A stretch of 55,210 nucleotides of DNA from Alphaproteobacteria bacterium UBA3768 (lineage in GTDB: Bacteria; Pseudomonadota; Alphaproteobacteria; CAAHEQ01; UBA3637). The notes below the pieces were generated by a model that saw nothing but the letters and a program-made list of their open reading frames with translations, did not search any database and was not told the DNA's origin. This document shows positions 31,717 through 41,038 of this stretch, piece by piece. Position 1 is the first letter of the stretch. Each line of letters opens with the position of its first letter. Both the position numbers and the translations under genes were made by a program. The stretch covers positions 1 through 55,210 of the forward strand of contig DFFU01000001.1 of NCBI GenBank assembly GCA_002372315.1. The letters run 5' to 3'.

Positions 31717-32292
31717 TTACCAATTACGGCTCAATAATTCAAAATAAGCGCGTGGATGAGCACAGGCTGGGCACAATTCGGGTGCTTCCTTACCTTTGTG
31801 GACATAACCACAGTTACGACAACGCCATTCTGTTTCAGAAATTTTTTCAAAAACCTCTCCTTTTGTTAAATTTTCTGCCAAAGCTTTATAGCGTTCTTCA
31901 TGGAATTTTTCAGCCACGCAAACGGCACGCCAAACAGCCGCAATATCCGCAAAGCCTTCTTTTTCTGCAACATCCGCCATAGCAGGATACATATCTGCCC
32001 ATTCATGATGCTCACCCGTAGCAGCAGCCATCAAATTTTCGGCTGTTGTCCCTATTGTTCCTGCGGGAAAAGCCCCTTCAATAGTCAAATCACCACCTTC
32101 CAAAAACTTAAAAAAGCGCTTGGCGTGTTCCTTTTCTTGATCTGCTGTTTCTGTAAAAATAGCCGCAATTTGCTCATACCCTTCTTTTTTGGCTTTGGAA
32201 GCAAAATAGGTATAACGATTGCGCGCTTGGGATTCACCCGCAAACGAAAGTAATAAGTTTTTCTCTGTCTGTGTTCCTTTTAATGATGTCAT
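31717..32292 (-). CDS. Rubrerythrin
   Basis: Non-haem diiron peroxidase that protects anaerobes against hydrogen peroxide. The 191-residue protein has the ferritin-like domain with Glu/His iron ligands (LLSFAGESQARNRYTYFASK, ETADQEKEHAKRFFKFLEG, AVCVAEKFHEERYKAL) and a C-terminal rubredoxin-like iron site (CRNCGYVHKGKEAPELCPAC). Both sets of ligands are intact. It is a single-gene unit with a promoter containing an inverted repeat. Supports an anaerobic or microaerobic lifestyle. Confidence 0.96.
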   Translation of the reverse strand: MTSLKGTQTEKNLLLSFAGESQARNRYTYFASKAKKEGYEQIAAIFTETADQEKEHAKRFFKFLEGGDLTIEGAFPAGTIGTTAENLMAAATGEHHEWADMYPAMADVAEKEGFADIAAVWRAVCVAEKFHEERYKALAENLTKGEVFEKISETEWRCRNCGYVHKGKEAPELCPACAHPRAYFELLSRNW

Positions 32293-32315
32293 TTTTTCTC
32301 CTTTGTTAAAGTATA

Positions 32316-32348
32316 AATCAATTTACGTATTTATTGATTAAAAGTCAA
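32316..32348 (-). promoter_or_regulatory. Rubrerythrin promoter with candidate operator
   Basis: Minus strand TTGACT (32343-32348), 17-base spacer, TAAATT (32320-32325). An inverted repeat AATCAAT/ATTGATT (32316-32322, 32333-32339) covers the -10 and part of the spacer, well placed for repression by a dimeric regulator such as a peroxide sensor. The regulator is not identified. Confidence 0.5.
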
Positions 32349-32351
32349 GAT

Positions 32352-33071
32352 TTAATCTTTCTTTTTGCGATCCATCTTTTTTGTTAAATACCATTTGGCA
32401 TCTGATGGTTGATGATCTTGCACCATTATTTTTGGATCCGTCATAAACCACTTTACCTCCACTTTACGATCTGTGCGCGATTTATATGTTCCATTACTAG
32501 AATGCTGACGTTTTTTGACCTTACGATCATAGGCACGTAAAGAGGTAATATCTTGCAAAACCTGTGCCTGCCCCATTGCAAACGTTGGATCCACCAATTC
32601 CCATTGCTTTTCAATCCATACGGCATTCCACGCATGTGGATTTAATTGACATAAGCTCTTATCTCCTTTGGGTGCCAAACACCCATGAATGACTCTTGAA
32701 TCAATATCGGCTTTTTTTAACATCTCTGCATACAGTTGCGCAATATCCTTACAGACCCCCAAACGTGTTGAGATAATGTCACCTTGTTCGGGGATTTTTC
32801 TTGATAAATCTCGCCGTGATTTTAAATCATTATCAACCTGACGATAATAAAAATCATCATAATCTATATTGTGAACAATCCATGTCAAAATAGCATAGGC
32901 TTTTTCTTCATCCTTTTGATATTTTTTTGTGATGTAATGTACCACTTTATCCAATTGTCCGTGATTTTTAATCTCAGGAGCACGTTGAACATAACTATCT
33001 ATGCTACCATAACCTGCACCCCAGACAGAGCAAGCCCACAACAAAATGAAAAGACCTAAAAAATTCCTCAT
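32352..33071 (-). CDS. Exported transglutaminase-like protein
   Basis: A 239-residue protein with a Sec signal peptide (MRNFLGLFILLWACSVWGAG). The transglutaminase-like core carries a complete Cys-His-Asp triad: Cys in TRLGVCKDIAQLYAEML, His in NPHAWNAVWI and Asp in WELVDPTF, each in its usual context. The C-terminal third is basic. Relatives act as periplasmic proteases or as cross-linking or peptidoglycan-associated enzymes; the substrate cannot be told. The start follows AAAGGGAG. Confidence 0.85.
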   Translation of the reverse strand: MRNFLGLFILLWACSVWGAGYGSIDSYVQRAPEIKNHGQLDKVVHYITKKYQKDEEKAYAILTWIVHNIDYDDFYYRQVDNDLKSRRDLSRKIPEQGDIISTRLGVCKDIAQLYAEMLKKADIDSRVIHGCLAPKGDKSLCQLNPHAWNAVWIEKQWELVDPTFAMGQAQVLQDITSLRAYDRKVKKRQHSSNGTYKSRTDRKVEVKWFMTDPKIMVQDHQPSDAKWYLTKKMDRKKKD

Positions 33072-33117
33072 ATACTCCCTTTACAAAAGGGGATGTTAAA
33101 GCGTTTTGGAATAAAAA

Positions 33118-34944
33118 TCAACCCCTTAGCATCAAATCTGTTAAACGACGGGCAAAATCAGCCGCATCGGGCAAGGGCTCACCCTCGGCCACCAAAGTCT
33201 GATCAAACAATAATTTGATGTAGTCATCAGGCTTTTCCATATCCGCTAATTTATGAATCAGCGGGTGGCGTGGGTTGATTTGCAAAATGCGCGTGCTTTC
33301 AAAGGCTGTTTTTTGCCCATGCGCCCGCATTAATCTTTCCATATGTAAACTCATCTGTCCCATACCTGTGGTCAGTGCCATCGGTGAAGACACCAACTGT
33401 TCCCCTGATTCCACGGATTGCACCTGCTTATCCAAAACCTCTTTTGTTTTGGCAATCAATTTATCCAATTTATCCTTAGCAAGCATTTCACCTTGCGGTT
33501 TCTTGGTTTTCAGTTTATCCAATTCAGATCCCGCATGTTGAATGGCACAAAAACGTTTGCCTGCATATTCAGGATATGTATTCGTCCAAAATTCATCAAT
33601 AGGATCTGTCAGCAACAACACTTCAACCCCACGCGCAGCAAAGCTTTCCAATTGTGGATGATGGCGCAAAATATCTAAATCATTACCCGTAATGAAATAG
33701 ATCTTTTCTTGTTCTTTTGGCATACGCCCAATATACTCATCCAAGGTCGTCAGATTTGCATCATGCGTGGAATAAAAACGACAAAGTTTTGCCACTTCTT
33801 CACGATTTTCACTGGGCTCATACAGACCTTCTTTTAACACAGCCCCAAAGCCTTTCCAAAAGTGTGCATATTCTTCAGTTTTTTCGGCACGCTTTGCTAA
33901 AGCAGATAAAATCTTTTTTGTCAGCCCCTGTTTAATCTTTGTCAGAACAGGCGTTTGCTGCAACATTTCACGGCTGACGTTCAACGGCAAATCCTTTGTA
34001 TCAATAACACCCGTCATAAAGCGCAACCAATAGGGCATAATATCCGGAATATCATTGGAAATAAAGACTTGATTCACATATAAACTGACATTAGTAGGTT
34101 TGTCAGGTTGGAATAAAGTATGCGGAGGCTCTGTTGGGATAAACATCAACGCCGTATAATCAATCACGCCTTCCACGTGTAAATGTAAGGTTTCCCAAGG
34201 TTCATCAAAGGCCTTTGACACCGATTGATAAAAATCTTTATATTGCGCGGGGGTAATTTCGGATTTTGGACGCGTCCAAAGGGCTGATCCTGCATTAATT
34301 TTTTCTTCTTTTTTATCCTCAGTCAAATAAATTGGGAAAGGAACAAAATCACTGTATTGTTTAATCAAATGGCGCAAACGGAAAGTATCCAAAAATTCTT
34401 TTTCATCTTTTTTCAAATACAAAATCACAGATGTACCATTGGGGGCATCTTTATCTTCCTCAATCGTATAAGATCCAGCGCCTTCACTTTCCCATACCCA
34501 TCCTTTTTCATCACCAGCTTTGCGGGTACGCACCCGAACTTTATCGGCCACCATAAAACTGGCGTAGAAACCTACACCAAATTGACCAATCAAAGCCATA
34601 TCTTTTTGCTTATCACCCGATAAAGATTTAAAAAATTCGGCCGATCCGGAACGCGCGATCGTACCCAAGTGATTCACCAAATCATCATGATTCATCCCAA
34701 TACCATTATCCGTGATGGTTAAACTACCGGCTTTTTTATCAGGGGTAATCGTCAGGCGAAATTCACCATTTTTACCCACCAACTCGGGATGAGTCAACCC
34801 CGTATAGCGCAATTTTTCACATGCATCAGCCCCATTGGAAATCAATTCACGCAAAAATATTTCTTTATCTGAATAAAGCGAATGAATCACAATATCCAAA
34901 ACTTTGGCGACTTCCGCCTGAAATTCAATTTTTTCTTGAGTCAT
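33118..34944 (-). CDS. htpG: Molecular chaperone HtpG (Hsp90)
   Basis: Bacterial Hsp90, an ATP-driven dimeric chaperone. The 608-residue protein has the GHKL ATPase domain (EIFLRELISNGADACEKLRY, ITDNGIGMNHDDLVNHLGTI, IGQFGVGFYASFMVADKVRV), the middle domain with DLPLNVSREMLQQTPVL and a C-terminal dimerisation domain ending in ARRLTDLMLRG. Normal length and no missing motif. A promoter with TTGCAC and TATATG is visible upstream. Confidence 0.97.
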   Translation of the reverse strand: MTQEKIEFQAEVAKVLDIVIHSLYSDKEIFLRELISNGADACEKLRYTGLTHPELVGKNGEFRLTITPDKKAGSLTITDNGIGMNHDDLVNHLGTIARSGSAEFFKSLSGDKQKDMALIGQFGVGFYASFMVADKVRVRTRKAGDEKGWVWESEGAGSYTIEEDKDAPNGTSVILYLKKDEKEFLDTFRLRHLIKQYSDFVPFPIYLTEDKKEEKINAGSALWTRPKSEITPAQYKDFYQSVSKAFDEPWETLHLHVEGVIDYTALMFIPTEPPHTLFQPDKPTNVSLYVNQVFISNDIPDIMPYWLRFMTGVIDTKDLPLNVSREMLQQTPVLTKIKQGLTKKILSALAKRAEKTEEYAHFWKGFGAVLKEGLYEPSENREEVAKLCRFYSTHDANLTTLDEYIGRMPKEQEKIYFITGNDLDILRHHPQLESFAARGVEVLLLTDPIDEFWTNTYPEYAGKRFCAIQHAGSELDKLKTKKPQGEMLAKDKLDKLIAKTKEVLDKQVQSVESGEQLVSSPMALTTGMGQMSLHMERLMRAHGQKTAFESTRILQINPRHPLIHKLADMEKPDDYIKLLFDQTLVAEGEPLPDAADFARRLTDLMLRG

Positions 34945-34973
34945 AATCTATCCTTTCACATATTTATGTATTC

Positions 34974-35001
34974 CATATAGTTTTTTTTAAAGAAAGTGCA
35001 A
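34974..35001 (-). promoter_or_regulatory. Promoter of htpG
   Basis: Minus strand TTGCAC (34996-35001), 16-base spacer, TATATG (34974-34979). No clear heat-shock (sigma32) sequence seen. Confidence 0.45.
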
Positions 35002-35036
35002 CCCTATACCCCCAAAAAATATTTTGTCAATTTTTC

Positions 35037-35065
35037 TTTACAAAATAGACTTTTTATGCTACAAT
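35037..35065 (+). promoter_or_regulatory. Promoter of the unknown gene at 35096
   Basis: TTTACA (35037-35042), 17-base spacer, TACAAT (35060-35065), about 30 bases before the start codon. Confidence 0.65.
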
Positions 35066-35095
35066 AAAAAACCATAACTTACAAAAAGGGAAAAA

Positions 35096-35779
35096 ATGAA
35101 CACTTCATCAAATTTACCAACAGACTTATGTACATCTTTGAATGGCAGTCTTGTGGCTGTAAAAATTTTAAGCACCTCAAACCGCGCTAAGGATGCCAAT
35201 TTATTACAAGACATCATTACTAATTTACATTCAAAACGCGCTCAATTTCCACAATATGAGCGCATTATTTCACAAACAATTTTTAAGATTCTTAACACAG
35301 TTATGCACAATCCATCTGAGCTGATGCACAGAAAGGCGCATATTTCAACGATTTGCGGTTTTATAAAATATCCCACAAAAGATTTTTATGTCTTGAAAGA
35401 ATTGACAAAACAAATCCTTTCAATGGAAAATCCCCAAAATATGTTCTCCTTATTCCAATCTTTTTTAATACGAGCAGTGAATACATATCTTGATGAAAAT
35501 TTCTCTTCCAAGGATTCCAACTTTCAATTAGCCAACCAATTAGCAGCTCTTATGAAAGTGCTTTCTCCGTTATCAAAAACACAATTTGATAAAAATATTC
35601 TGCATGACTGTGCTAATACACTAGAGGCCACTCACCCCTCTTTTAAAGGGATAAAACAGCTTTACCCTGCATACAAGCCAAAAAAACATAATCATGTTGC
35701 TATCAAGGAACCTGTGGAAATTTTTACCCGCATTAAAAATACCGCGTATCGGGGAAAAACTATGGATTGGGAAGATTAG
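35096..35779 (+). CDS. Hypothetical helical protein
   Basis: A 227-residue protein I cannot place. It looks all-helical and cytoplasmic (RAKDANLLQDIITNLHSKRA, FLIRAVNTYLDENFSS, LANQLAALMKVLSPLSK), without signal peptide or membrane span, and resembles HEAT/ARM-like helical proteins only in composition. A good promoter and the AAAAAGGG ribosome site support it as a real gene. It ends 72 bases before mipZ, which has its own promoter. Confidence 0.65.
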   Translation: MNTSSNLPTDLCTSLNGSLVAVKILSTSNRAKDANLLQDIITNLHSKRAQFPQYERIISQTIFKILNTVMHNPSELMHRKAHISTICGFIKYPTKDFYVLKELTKQILSMENPQNMFSLFQSFLIRAVNTYLDENFSSKDSNFQLANQLAALMKVLSPLSKTQFDKNILHDCANTLEATHPSFKGIKQLYPAYKPKKHNHVAIKEPVEIFTRIKNTAYRGKTMDWED

Positions 35780-35789
35780 CGAAAAGGTC

Positions 35790-35817
35790 TTGACTTTTTT
35801 TTATAAATCACTAAAAT
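35790..35817 (+). promoter_or_regulatory. Promoter of mipZ
   Basis: TTGACT (35790-35795), 16-base spacer, TAAAAT (35812-35817), about 34 bases before the mipZ start. Confidence 0.6.
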
Positions 35818-35850
35818 ACTTTTCCATTACACGTAAAAAAGGATAAAAAA

Positions 35851-36657
35851 ATGACTGCTAAAATTATTGTATTTGCCAACGAAAAAGGGGGAACAGGAAA
35901 ATCAACCTTGGCCATGCACACCATCGTGGCTTTATTGCGTTCGGGAAAAAAGGTGGCTTCTTTTGATTTGGATCCAGATCAACAAAGTTTAACACGCTAT
36001 ATTGAAAATCGCAAAACATTTATCAAAGAAAAAGGGGCCCAATTACCTTTGCCAGTGCACACCTGTTGGACAAAAGATGTTGCTAATATTTACACTCTAC
36101 GGGGTCAATTGGATAAACTTAAAGATGAAGTAGATGCTATTGTTTTGGATACGCCGGGTTCTCACACCCCTTTGGGCATGGAAGCTATGACACTGGCGGA
36201 TGTATTGGTGACTCCAATGAATGATTCTTTGGTGGACTTGGATATTTTGGCTTTGGTTGATGGTGAAACTTTAAAAATTCAAGGTCCCAGCCATTTTGCA
36301 CAAACTGTTTGGTCAACTCGTCAACAGCGTATGTTGGAACGTAAACCTTCTATCAATTGGTTGGTTGTACGCAATCGTATGTTGTTTAATAAATCCAAAA
36401 ATTCCCAAACCATGTCTATCTTATTAAACGCTTTAGCACGCCGTATTCACTTTGAACTAGTGGGTGTTGTTTCCGAACGCGTTGTTTTTCGTGAATTATT
36501 CTTGAAGGGCTTAACAATGTTGGATTTCAAGGAAAGTGCCGTTAAACTACAAAACACCGTTTCTTCTAATACTGCTCGTCAAGAATTAGGTGCTTTAGTA
36601 AATAAAATTTGGGGAGCGGACTTGAATTTAAATCCAATTAGTGCTATACAAAAATAA
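35851..36657 (+). CDS. mipZ: Division-site positioning ATPase MipZ (ParA family)
   Basis: MipZ forms gradients from the chromosomal ParB/parS regions and blocks FtsZ polymerisation away from midcell in alphaproteobacteria lacking MinCD. The 268-residue protein starts MTAKIIVFANEKGGTGKSTL (deviant Walker A KGGTGKS), continues VASFDLDPDQQSLTRYIENR (Walker A' region) and has Walker B VDAIVLDTPGS. The segments LADVLVTPMNDSLVDLDILA and NWLVVRNRM are typical of MipZ rather than ParA. It lies just upstream of pgm, whose convergent neighbour is ftsZ, MipZ's own target. Confidence 0.93.
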   Translation: MTAKIIVFANEKGGTGKSTLAMHTIVALLRSGKKVASFDLDPDQQSLTRYIENRKTFIKEKGAQLPLPVHTCWTKDVANIYTLRGQLDKLKDEVDAIVLDTPGSHTPLGMEAMTLADVLVTPMNDSLVDLDILALVDGETLKIQGPSHFAQTVWSTRQQRMLERKPSINWLVVRNRMLFNKSKNSQTMSILLNALARRIHFELVGVVSERVVFRELFLKGLTMLDFKESAVKLQNTVSSNTARQELGALVNKIWGADLNLNPISAIQK

Positions 36658-36678
36658 ACACTAACCCAAGGGGGATTC

Positions 36679-38301
36679 GTGGATATTTTTACTGTGGAAA
36701 CTAAGCCATATCTGGACCAGTCTTTTGGTACTTCTGGGCTCAGGCGCAAAAGTGATATTTTTCGCCAAGAAAATTATTTGGAAAATATTGTTCAATCTAT
36801 TTTTGATTCTTTACAAGGATTTGAAGGACAAACCCTTGTTATCGGTGGCGATGGCCGCTATGGCAATAATGAGGCCATTCAAAAAATTATCAAAATGGCT
36901 ATTGCCAACCAATTTGGACATATCATTGTAGGACAAAATGGATTACTATCAACCCCAGCCACATCGCATGTCATCACACTGAATCAAGCTTTTGGTGGCA
37001 TTATCCTGACGGCTAGTCATAATCCTGCAGGGAAAAATGGAGATTTTGGCATCAAGTATAATATCGCAACGGGTGGTCCTGCACCAGAATCACTGACAAA
37101 TATTTTTATTCAAAAAATGCATCAAATTGATCGTTATTGGATGATCCATACCAATGATATTGATTTGTCAAATGTGGGAGAACAAACCATTGGTTCGTCA
37201 ATTGTGGAAGTTATTGATCCTGTATATGATTATACCCATTACATGGAACAAATTTTTGATTTTAACGCCATTCGGAAGTTATTTCAGAAAGGTTTTAAAA
37301 TGACCTATGACGCCATGAATGCTGTTACAGGTCCTTATGCCAAACATATTTTTGAAGAGGTTTTAGGGGCCCAAGAAGGATCCGTAATTCGTGGAACACC
37401 CATTCCAGATTTTGGAGGGATTCATCCCGAACCGAATCTAACCTATGCCAAAGAGTTAGTTGATTTGGCTTATTCCCCAAGTGCACCAGACTTGTGTGCT
37501 GCCTCAGATGGCGATGGGGATCGATATATGATTTTGGGAAAATCATTTTTTGTAAACCCCGCAGACAGTTTGGCTATCTTAGCTGAAAATATGGAAAAAA
37601 TTCCTTTTTATAAAGGACGTTTTTATGGTGCAGCGCGTTCTATGCCAACGGGTGGAGCAGTTGATTTGGTTTGTCAAAGATTAAAAAAAGACTGTTATCA
37701 AACACCAACAGGATGGAAATTTTTTGGTTCCCTTTTGGAAAATCAAAAAATTAGCCTATGTGGCGAAGAAAGTTTTGGCGCAGGCTCTTTCCACGTTATG
37801 GAAAAAGATGGTATCTGGGCCATTTTATGCTGGCTGAATATCATGGCAGACACCCAAAAAACGCCCGAAGAATTGGTCCGAAATATGTGGAAAAGGTACG
37901 GACGTATTTATAATCAAACGATTAATTATGACACAGATTCAGCCGAAAAAGCAAAACATTTAATTGATTCTTTAAGTGCAAAATTGGTTAGCCTGCCTCA
38001 AAAAAATATAAAAAATTTGACAATTACTGAAGCGCATTTATTTGATTATACAGATCCTGTTACAAAGGCTCAATCTACCAATCAGGGGGTTCTGATTCAA
38101 TTTGGCCCCAATGATCAAGCCATGATTCGTCTTTCCGGCACAGTAAGTTCTGGTGCAACAGTTAAAGTTTATCTACATCATAAGGATACCCAAACAGACT
38201 TAGCAACAGAAAAAGCACTGGCTACTTTATCCGAAGCAACACAAGATATTTTAAATATCCCAAAATATCTTGGTAAAAATGTACGTATTACAAAGACCTA
38301 A
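36679..38301 (+). CDS. pgm: Phosphoglucomutase
   Basis: Interconverts glucose 1- and 6-phosphate, feeding glycan precursors or glycogen. The 540-residue product matches the PGM1-type alpha-phosphohexomutase: FGTSGLRRK at the N-terminus, the phosphoserine loop LTASHNPAG (Ser about 113), the metal-binding loop SDGDGDRYM, the sugar loop CGEESFGAGSFH and the C-terminal phosphate-binding IRLSGTVSSGATV. The start is a GTG at 36679 with AAGGGGG upstream. Its stop codon overlaps that of convergent ftsZ by four bases. Confidence 0.95.
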   Translation: MDIFTVETKPYLDQSFGTSGLRRKSDIFRQENYLENIVQSIFDSLQGFEGQTLVIGGDGRYGNNEAIQKIIKMAIANQFGHIIVGQNGLLSTPATSHVITLNQAFGGIILTASHNPAGKNGDFGIKYNIATGGPAPESLTNIFIQKMHQIDRYWMIHTNDIDLSNVGEQTIGSSIVEVIDPVYDYTHYMEQIFDFNAIRKLFQKGFKMTYDAMNAVTGPYAKHIFEEVLGAQEGSVIRGTPIPDFGGIHPEPNLTYAKELVDLAYSPSAPDLCAASDGDGDRYMILGKSFFVNPADSLAILAENMEKIPFYKGRFYGAARSMPTGGAVDLVCQRLKKDCYQTPTGWKFFGSLLENQKISLCGEESFGAGSFHVMEKDGIWAILCWLNIMADTQKTPEELVRNMWKRYGRIYNQTINYDTDSAEKAKHLIDSLSAKLVSLPQKNIKNLTITEAHLFDYTDPVTKAQSTNQGVLIQFGPNDQAMIRLSGTVSSGATVKVYLHHKDTQTDLATEKALATLSEATQDILNIPKYLGKNVRITKT

Positions 38302-39806
38302 CGCTTAAAAAAGTCCGGAATACTTTCTTCCCCTGTTTCTGGAAATTCTGTTCTTACAGGCTCTTGTTTGATTTCTGGTTTTGATTTTTTACCCGTAAAC
38401 AGTATATCTATAAGACTTGGTTTTCCACCCTTAACAGGCTTTACATTGGCAGAAGTTTTCACCCCATTCATATCTATACCCGTTTTAACGCTTGTCTTAC
38501 TGTGCACAGGTGTAATTGGGGGAAGAATTGGTGCAGAATCACTAAATAGATTTTTTTGAATCTTAACACTATCTGCAGAAACTTCTGTTTCCAAATCCTT
38601 TACATTGGGATAAAATGTATCTGGTACAGGAGAAACCCCCAAAGTGTCTGTTTGAATTAATTCAGGCTCATCTATTTTCTCTCCTGATACGGGTTCTGTT
38701 GTCGTAATTTCAATCGTCGTCGTATCTATTGTTACAGACGGTTGAGGCGAAATTGTATTCACAGGTGTTATATTTGGCATAGATACGGGCCTTAATTCGG
38801 CTTTACCTAAACCTGTTGCAACAATAGATACTTGGATAGATCCTGCTAAAGCCTCATTGACAGAGGATCCCATTTTAATCATCGCATTTTCATCGGCTTG
38901 CGATGTTATTTTTTGCATAATACTATCCACTTCTTCAAGCGTAACATCCAACCCACCTGTTATGTTTACCAAAATGCTTTTTGCACCCTTAATAGAACAA
39001 TCATCCAACAAAGGATTTGTCAATGCTTGATCAGCGGCTTTTTCTGCACGATTTTCACCATTGGCAATACCTGTTCCCATAATTGCACGTCCCATTGTTG
39101 TTAAAACTGTACGAACATCCGCAAAATCCAAGTTAATCATACCCGGATTCATAACTAAATCTGTAATGCTACGCACCCCTTGACACAAAACATCATCAGA
39201 CATTTTAAAAGCATCCGCCAGAGTGGTTCCAGGTGGTGCAATTCTGAATAAATTTTGATTGGGCACAATAATCATTGTATCTACATATTTTTGTAATTCT
39301 TCAATTCCTCTTTTGGCCACATTCATCCGACGTTCACGTTCAAAATTAAAAGGCGTTGAAACAACAGCTACCGTCAAAATACCCATTTCTTTGGCATATT
39401 TGGCTACAACAGGTATAGCCCCTGTTCCTGTGCCTCCCCCCATACCAGCAGTTAAAAACAACAAATGCAAATCCTTAATACTCTCTTTAATTTTATCAGC
39501 GGACTCCTCAGCTGATTGACGACCTATTTCTGGATCAGAACCAGCCCCTAAACCTTTCGTAATTTCCTCACCCAATTGAATTTTATCGGCAACTAAGGAT
39601 TTGGCCAAAACCTGTGCATCTGTATTTGCCACAAAAAAAGCGCACCCATTGACACCACTTCTGACCATATTGTTGACGGCATTACCACCAGCCCCGCCAA
39701 TACCAATCACACCTAAATTCGGCGTCAAAAGAACCTTTGGTGGCGGTGTCGCTAAATTAATATTTAATTCACTTTTTTGAATTATGATAGATTCTGTTTT
39801 ATCCAT
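38298..39806 (-). CDS. ftsZ: Cell division GTPase FtsZ
   Basis: Tubulin-like protein that forms the division ring. The 502-residue product has GVIGIGGAGGNAVNNM, the tubulin signature GGGTGTGA (in TAGMGGGTGTGAIPVVAKYA), the T7 loop NLDFADVRTVL and the C-terminal core to about residue 335. A long Pro/Thr/Ser-rich linker of about 150 residues follows, and then the C-terminal peptide (EESIPDFFKR) that binds FtsA. The long linker is typical of alphaproteobacteria. The start overlaps the ftsA end by 25 bases and has AGGAAAGG upstream. Confidence 0.98.
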   Translation of the reverse strand: MDKTESIIIQKSELNINLATPPPKVLLTPNLGVIGIGGAGGNAVNNMVRSGVNGCAFFVANTDAQVLAKSLVADKIQLGEEITKGLGAGSDPEIGRQSAEESADKIKESIKDLHLLFLTAGMGGGTGTGAIPVVAKYAKEMGILTVAVVSTPFNFERERRMNVAKRGIEELQKYVDTMIIVPNQNLFRIAPPGTTLADAFKMSDDVLCQGVRSITDLVMNPGMINLDFADVRTVLTTMGRAIMGTGIANGENRAEKAADQALTNPLLDDCSIKGAKSILVNITGGLDVTLEEVDSIMQKITSQADENAMIKMGSSVNEALAGSIQVSIVATGLGKAELRPVSMPNITPVNTISPQPSVTIDTTTIEITTTEPVSGEKIDEPELIQTDTLGVSPVPDTFYPNVKDLETEVSADSVKIQKNLFSDSAPILPPITPVHSKTSVKTGIDMNGVKTSANVKPVKGGKPSLIDILFTGKKSKPEIKQEPVRTEFPETGEESIPDFFKR

Positions 39807-41038
39807 TTTATGACCTTTCCTAATAAACTTTTTGATGAGTTTGTTGGTTGAAACTGCTCAAAAACCTTGTCTTGTTTCTTTTTAAGTGCATACACCAACA
39901 AACCGACACATACATTAAATGTACACAAATCACAATCAGTTGGCAAGTTTTTTATTTCCTTTACGCGTCCCAAACGTGGAATCCCGCCTAAAAAAGCGCC
40001 TATTTTTTCTTTCATTCCAGCTAATCCTGAGCCTCCACCTGCCAAAACGAAACGCTTTGCAACAGAGGTAAAAGTCGTATCTTTTTCTAATTCGGATTTT
40101 AATTTTTCCAAAATTTGCTCTAATCTAGGCACAATAATAGCAATTAAATCTGATCGGCGTTTATTGGTATTGTTAACTGTTTCCTCCTCCCCCAGAACTG
40201 GAACAATTAGAGGTTCCATTTCATCCCGTGGAGATAAATAGGCTGCCCCCTTTAAAATTTTTAATCTTTGGGCATTGGAAAAATTTGTATTTAAATTTTG
40301 GGCAATATCACGTGTTATTTGATCCCCACCACTTTGAATAACTCCTAATTGTACAGGACACCCCCCCACAAAGACGACATATGAAGTTGTCCCTGCCCCA
40401 AAATCAATAACTGTTGAACCTATTTCTTTTTCATCGTCTGTCAGTACAGATAACCCCGAAGCATACGGGGTTGCCACTTTCATCTGAACAGCCACATGAC
40501 AACGATCCAAAACTGTCAATAAATTCATATTTTGCGTTTCGGGCATTGTAATCATATGAACATGTGCGCCCAGTGTAGAGGCAAAGATACCCCTCGGATC
40601 TGTTGAACCTTGATCCTTGTCCACAACATATCCTAAAGGAAAAGCATGTAAAACTTCTTCACCCACTGGAACAAATTGCGTGATAATATTGTCCACCAAA
40701 TGTTGTACATCTGAATCAGAAATGGGTCGTCCAGCCGTTATAGGAACTTCGTGGTAAACATGCAGTGAATGCATATGCGTTGAAGATACATTTACGATAA
40801 CAGATTCTATAGATTGACCTGATTTTTCTTCTGCTTGATGAATGGCTTCACCAATACAGGCCGTTGCCTCTTCTAAATTCCATATAGCCCCAGCTTGAAT
40901 TCCACGACTCGGAACACAAGAAGCTGCCACAATAACAGGTGCCTGATTATCCGTCAAGCGCACCACCATACAGGCAATTTTTCCAGACCCTATATCCAAT
41001 AAATTTAAATATGTTTTTTTGTGAAATCGCTTTTTCAT
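39782..41038 (-). CDS. ftsA: Cell division protein FtsA
   Basis: Actin-like ATPase that tethers FtsZ to the membrane and activates the divisome. The 418-residue protein shows LLDIGSGKIACMVVRL (phosphate 1), the 1C domain with VIVNVSSTHMHSLHVY, STVIDFGAGTTSYVVF (phosphate 2) and VLAGGGSGLAGMKEKIG (adenosine site). The C-terminal amphipathic helix (GKVIKWIKQNL) serves for membrane targeting. It overlaps ftsQ by four bases (ATGA). Confidence 0.97.
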   Translation of the reverse strand: MKKRFHKKTYLNLLDIGSGKIACMVVRLTDNQAPVIVAASCVPSRGIQAGAIWNLEEATACIGEAIHQAEEKSGQSIESVIVNVSSTHMHSLHVYHEVPITAGRPISDSDVQHLVDNIITQFVPVGEEVLHAFPLGYVVDKDQGSTDPRGIFASTLGAHVHMITMPETQNMNLLTVLDRCHVAVQMKVATPYASGLSVLTDDEKEIGSTVIDFGAGTTSYVVFVGGCPVQLGVIQSGGDQITRDIAQNLNTNFSNAQRLKILKGAAYLSPRDEMEPLIVPVLGEEETVNNTNKRRSDLIAIIVPRLEQILEKLKSELEKDTTFTSVAKRFVLAGGGSGLAGMKEKIGAFLGGIPRLGRVKEIKNLPTDCDLCTFNVCVGLLVYALKKKQDKVFEQFQPTNSSKSLLGKVIKWIKQNLS

